Of a stretch of DNA of 64,000 nucleotides, positions 60,962 to 64,000 are shown piece after piece. Each line of letters opens with the position of its first letter. The first letter of the stretch is position 1. This DNA comes from Mycobacterium shigaense. Lineage in GTDB: Bacteria; Actinomycetota; Actinomycetes; Mycobacteriales; Mycobacteriaceae. Below the pieces are notes generated by a model that made no database searches, was not told where the DNA came from, and saw only the letters and a list, made by a program, of their open reading frames with translations. Location: contig NZ_AP018164.1 in assembly GCF_002356315.1 (NCBI RefSeq), positions 310,001-374,000 on the forward strand, in the 5' to 3' direction. The position numbers and the translations under genes are program-made.

Positions 60962-62052
60962 TTGAACGCCAGCCAGCTGGGCAGCGCGCGCTCATGAGAA
61001 TCACAGAGCACCCCGCGGATGTCACACGATCCCCTTGGTGAGCCGGCGCCGGCCCACATCCCCCCGGTATCGCGGCGCAGCACGATCGCCGAGGATCCGC
61101 CCCCGTCCAGCAGGACCGCCGTGTCGCTGCCCAGGCCGCGGAACAGGTCCTGCATGTTGTCCGGGGTGTAGCTGCCACCTTCGAAGATGTACATCTCGTC
61201 GCGCTGCTTGACGTAGGCGAGGGCCGTGCGCGCCGCGCTGGGTCCGCCGTCGTGCAGCTGTTGCGTCTGGCCGGGGGCCAGCAGCCCGATCCCGGACACC
61301 GCGACAAACTTCTCGTTCTTGTTGAGCAGGTCGGCGACCACCGGGGTGGCGGCGTCGTAGTCGTTCTTGCTACGCGGCCACACCACGTACGGCGCACCGC
61401 CGGACGGCAGGATCATCGTCGTCAACGACGACCAGCTCTCGCCGCCGCCGGACAGGCCCTGCTTGCCCGGGTAGGCGATGGTCCCGGTGACCGCCTGGTT
61501 GGCGCGGCCCTGCCCGTTGGTGTTGTCCACGAACGCGCCCAGCGGCGAGCTGCAACCGGTCTGGCGCCAACTGCCGCCCTTTTGCCCGCGCACGTCGAAG
61601 AAGTTGGCGTTGATCGCGATGCTCGGCTGCCCCATCCGCTGCCACGCCTGCAGCGGCGTGTAGAGCTCGGAGGCCTGCCACAACCCCTCACTGGTGCGGG
61701 CCCCGGGATTGTTCTCGCAACGCGCCTGGTCGCCCTGGTGCGTGTCGACCAGCAGGTGCGGGGACAGCCGGCTCGCCGCGTTCTTGATGATCATCAGGTG
61801 GCCGCCGTTGTTCATCTCGTACCAGTGACCGGCGGCGTTCAACAGCGGGGTGGGGTGCCCGGGGCCGAAGTTGTACACCAGATATGTGCCCTTGGTGGCG
61901 CCGATGGCGCTCGCCAGCATCTCGCGGCCGTCGGCGGCGTGCGCGGTGGGCGCGCCCGCGACGGTGGCCAGCGTCACGCACCCCACGACCGCCGTCAGGC
62001 TGGCCGCGAAGTTGGCCGCCAGTCGGCGCAACCTGGCGGTACGTGTCCGCAC
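60958..62052 (-). CDS. lprO: LprO-like exported phosphodiester-glycosidase-family protein
   Basis: 364 residues. Export signal: basic RTRTARLRRLA, hydrophobic ANFAASLTAVVGCVTLATVA, then PTAHAAD. VVGC could be a lipobox; AHA-AD could equally be a type I signal peptidase site. The mature part contains INANFFDVRG, LLAPGQTQQLHDGGPSAART and the terminal LLDGGGSSAIVLR, the signature of the NAGPA/phosphodiester glycosidase fold. It may cleave a glycosyl phosphodiester in the envelope. GTG 62052 follows GAAAGGG. By position it is the Rv0179c (lprO) equivalent. Confidence 0.82.
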   Translation of the reverse strand: MRTRTARLRRLAANFAASLTAVVGCVTLATVAGAPTAHAADGREMLASAIGATKGTYLVYNFGPGHPTPLLNAAGHWYEMNNGGHLMIIKNAASRLSPHLLVDTHQGDQARCENNPGARTSEGLWQASELYTPLQAWQRMGQPSIAINANFFDVRGQKGGSWRQTGCSSPLGAFVDNTNGQGRANQAVTGTIAYPGKQGLSGGGESWSSLTTMILPSGGAPYVVWPRSKNDYDAATPVVADLLNKNEKFVAVSGIGLLAPGQTQQLHDGGPSAARTALAYVKQRDEMYIFEGGSYTPDNMQDLFRGLGSDTAVLLDGGGSSAIVLRRDTGGMWAGAGSPRGSCDIRGVLCDSHERALPSWLAFN

Positions 62053-62158
62053 GATAGCCCTTTCGGCCCGAACGTCAGTGCAACATAAACATCATCAGCC
62101 ACATCTGTCACAGTGTCAATCAAAGTCACGGTTGCATGACGCTTCAGCAGCGCCGGAA

Positions 62159-63607
62159 TTACGTTCGGTCGCTTGGGGTTTCGGGCCGGGGGTCATCCGC
62201 GGGCGCGGCGTCGTGCGTGGGCTCGGGGTCGCCAGCGGCCGCGGCGTCCCGCTTGGACCCCGCGGGCGATGCCTGCGCGGTCTTGCGCGACTTGTGGTGC
62301 GCCTGGTGGGCCTCGGCGATCGCCAGCTCGACCGCCCCCGGGATCCGGTGAAAGCCGCTGCGGTCGTAGATCCGCGTGATGATGCCGCCCACGAGCAGGC
62401 CGATCACCAGGCCGAGCGACGTCATCCACAACGCCTGCGAAAGGCCGGCCTGGCCGGCGCCGTTGAGGTACAGCAGCGCACGCACGCCCAGGAAAACTTG
62501 GTGCATCGGCTCGAATTCGGCCAGCCAACGGAACAGCGGTGGCACCGCCTCCAGCGGCACCGTGGCGCCCGCCGAAGGCAGGCCGAGGATCACGAAAACC
62601 AGCATGCTGAATAGCAATCCGGTCGAGCCGAGCACCGCGATCAGCGAACTGGACGTGACGCCGACCGCGACGATCGCGAACACCCCGAACGCCCACAGCG
62701 GGAAACCGAGCGGGATGGGCATGCCGAGCGCGTGCGCGATGGCCAGATAAATTGCCGACGTCGCCAGCGCCAGCACCACCATGATCGCCCACTTCACCAG
62801 CAGGGTGCGGAAGCGCGAGATGTTGGCCTGTTCGGCGAAGCGGTATACGGGGCCCCACTCGGCGGGCACGTAGCCGAGCAGGGAGTCGACCAGCGTGCTG
62901 ACCACGATGCTGCCGGTGAATCCGGCGAGCAACAGCAGCAGCGCGTAGTAGAACGCCGACAGCCCGTTGCCGGTGCCGTTCGGCAGTGGGTTGTAGGTCG
63001 TCGACTTGAAGTCGATCGGACTGGCGAGCCCGAGCTGCGCGGCCCCGGTCAGCGGCGCGCCGCCGGACTGGGCAGCGACCTGATCCGAAAGTTCTTGGCC
63101 TACGGCCTGATTGATGTTCACCGCGGCCGAGTTCAGGGTCTGCCCCGCGATGCCGGCGCCGAGGGTCCCGGCGCGCTGATTGGTTAAAATCGTGATCGAC
63201 GGGCGCTCCACCCGGCCGGGCACCAGCGAACCCTCGCCGAATTCACGGAGCCGGGTCGACAGGTTGACCGGAATCGCCATCTCGCCATACACCTGGGCGT
63301 TGTCCAGCAGGCGCTTGGCCTCGTCCCGCGAAACCACCCGAACGTCGAATTTGTCCTTGTCCAGGTTGGTCGTCAGACCCGCGACGATCCGTGCGCCGGT
63401 AGGCCCGGCGTCCTCGTTGACCACCGCGATCGGGAAGTGGTGCAGGTTGGTCGCCGGGTTCAGGATGCCGCCGAGATACAGGGCGCACAGGGCCAACATC
63501 AACGCCAGCGTGGCCAGGATCGGCAGCGCCCAGAAGCGCACGCTGCGTAGGGCTTTTACGTTGTGCTTCGGGTTGGGCGCCGCGTGCCGCGGCTGCGATT
63601 GAGACAT
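62159..63607 (-). CDS. YhgE/Pip-like multi-pass membrane protein (Rv0180c type)
   Basis: 482 residues. One N-terminal helix (FWALPILATLALMLALCALY), a periplasmic domain of about 170 residues (FPIAVVNEDAGPTGARIVAG, VYGEMAIPVNLSTRL), then five or so helices near 230-430 in ABC-2/YhgE style, and a disordered charged tail. Such proteins resemble phage-infection-protein and ABC-2 permeases; the role is unclear, though RND-like lipid export support is sometimes proposed. ATG 63607 follows CAGGAG. Corresponds to Rv0180c. Confidence 0.85.
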   Translation of the reverse strand: MSQSQPRHAAPNPKHNVKALRSVRFWALPILATLALMLALCALYLGGILNPATNLHHFPIAVVNEDAGPTGARIVAGLTTNLDKDKFDVRVVSRDEAKRLLDNAQVYGEMAIPVNLSTRLREFGEGSLVPGRVERPSITILTNQRAGTLGAGIAGQTLNSAAVNINQAVGQELSDQVAAQSGGAPLTGAAQLGLASPIDFKSTTYNPLPNGTGNGLSAFYYALLLLLAGFTGSIVVSTLVDSLLGYVPAEWGPVYRFAEQANISRFRTLLVKWAIMVVLALATSAIYLAIAHALGMPIPLGFPLWAFGVFAIVAVGVTSSSLIAVLGSTGLLFSMLVFVILGLPSAGATVPLEAVPPLFRWLAEFEPMHQVFLGVRALLYLNGAGQAGLSQALWMTSLGLVIGLLVGGIITRIYDRSGFHRIPGAVELAIAEAHQAHHKSRKTAQASPAGSKRDAAAAGDPEPTHDAAPADDPRPETPSDRT

Positions 63608-63642
63608 GCGGGCTCCTGTTCGTCGTGCGCAACTCTATTGGG

Positions 63643-63999
63643 CTAGCCGCCCAGGCCCGCGTGCATCTCCCAGATCAGGACTTCCGCCGGCTCGCGCGCC
63701 GTCAGGCGCCGGCTGTCGGCGTCGGTGAACCGGACGGCGTCGCCCGCCCCGAGCTCGCCGATGCCCTCCACCGCGACCGCGCCGCGCGGGACGAACAGGT
63801 GCACGTAGCGGGCGGCGGGCGTGACGACGGTCGCGCCCGCTTGCAGCCGCGCGGCGTGCAGCGCGGCGTTGCGGTTGTGCAGCGAGATGGCGGCATCGTG
63901 CCCGGGCATTCCCGACGCGATCGTCACCAGGCCGGCGGTCAGCAGGTCGTCGTCGACGAGCTGCTGCTGGTAGCCGGGAGAGATGCCGGTCTCGTCGGG
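63643..63999 (-). CDS. Pirin-like bicupin (YhhW type), C-terminal part
   Basis: Partial gene whose N-terminus lies beyond the window. The visible 118 residues contain the end of the first cupin (PDETGISPGYQQQLVDDDLL), and the second cupin with HNRNAALHAARLQAG, YVHLFVPRGAVAVEG and FTDADSRRLTAREPAEVLIW. This is the C-terminal half of YhhW-like pirins. The GTG at 63927 is internal, since coding continues upstream without a stop. By order it is Rv0181c. It is the second pirin in the window, after that at 4456-5496. Confidence 0.85.
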   Translation of the reverse strand, partial: PDETGISPGYQQQLVDDDLLTAGLVTIASGMPGHDAAISLHNRNAALHAARLQAGATVVTPAARYVHLFVPRGAVAVEGIGELGAGDAVRFTDADSRRLTAREPAEVLIWEMHAGLGG

Positions 64000-64000
64000 C

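Overview
The window is chromosomal DNA of a Mycobacterium, almost certainly a non-tuberculous species. It has high-GC codon use, frequent GTG and TTG starts, TANNNT -10 elements sitting just upstream of start codons (leaderless mRNAs), and a complete mce1 operon. Gene order over both flanks follows what I recall of M. tuberculosis H37Rv Rv0139 to Rv0181c. No database search was possible, so every family name rests on reading motifs and every Rv number on recall.

Left flank (1-22.2 kb). This part holds the end of an epimerase/dehydratase gene, a DUF427 gene, an NTF2-like gene, a DNA glycosylase, a Dps ferritin, a CLC channel, a pirin with an overlapping TetR gene, two tandem SAM methyltransferases, an LCP cell-wall ligase, an aldehyde dehydrogenase and an SDR. 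Then come the secreted-type tyrosine phosphatase gene ptpB with fadE2, the pntAa-pntAb-pntB transhydrogenase operon, a 41-residue protein gene, a TetR gene, and a reductase/SDR/FAD-oxidase run. The PE-type genes I expect here in H37Rv are absent.

Accessory island (about 22.2-43.4 kb). It lies where H37Rv has adhE1. It starts with a glycine/proline-rich secreted protein and a MarR regulator. A TetR regulator follows, with three candidate operons of catabolic enzymes: SMP-30 lactonase plus thioesterase; thioesterase plus F420-type oxidoreductase plus acyl-CoA dehydrogenase; and a long, tightly overlapping run of two unknown proteins, P450, zinc alcohol dehydrogenase, HpcH-type aldolase, SDR, Baeyer-Villiger-type monooxygenase and HSL-type esterase, followed by an enolase-superfamily enzyme. 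A 21-bp dyad (CTTTAC, 9 bases, NNNAAG) occurs four times, once before the TetR gene and once before each operon, which suggests one regulon. The chemistry resembles oxidation and ring cleavage of an alicyclic or terpenoid-like compound followed by CoA-dependent breakdown. Decay is visible: frameshifts in the acyl-CoA dehydrogenase and alcohol dehydrogenase genes, an old-yellow-enzyme fragment and a short coding remnant.

Right flank (43.4-64 kb). A hotdog thioesterase and a SRPBCC protein precede the GntR regulator gene mce1R. Divergent from it runs the mce1 operon: fadD5, yrbE1A, yrbE1B, mce1A-F and four Mce-associated membrane-protein genes. Most junctions overlap by 4 bases. The mce1D/mce1E junction carries three perfect 54-bp tandem repeats plus a partial copy, with MIRU-like architecture. 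A DUF1275 membrane protein, an LprO-like phosphodiester glycosidase, a YhgE/Pip-like membrane protein and a partial pirin close the window.
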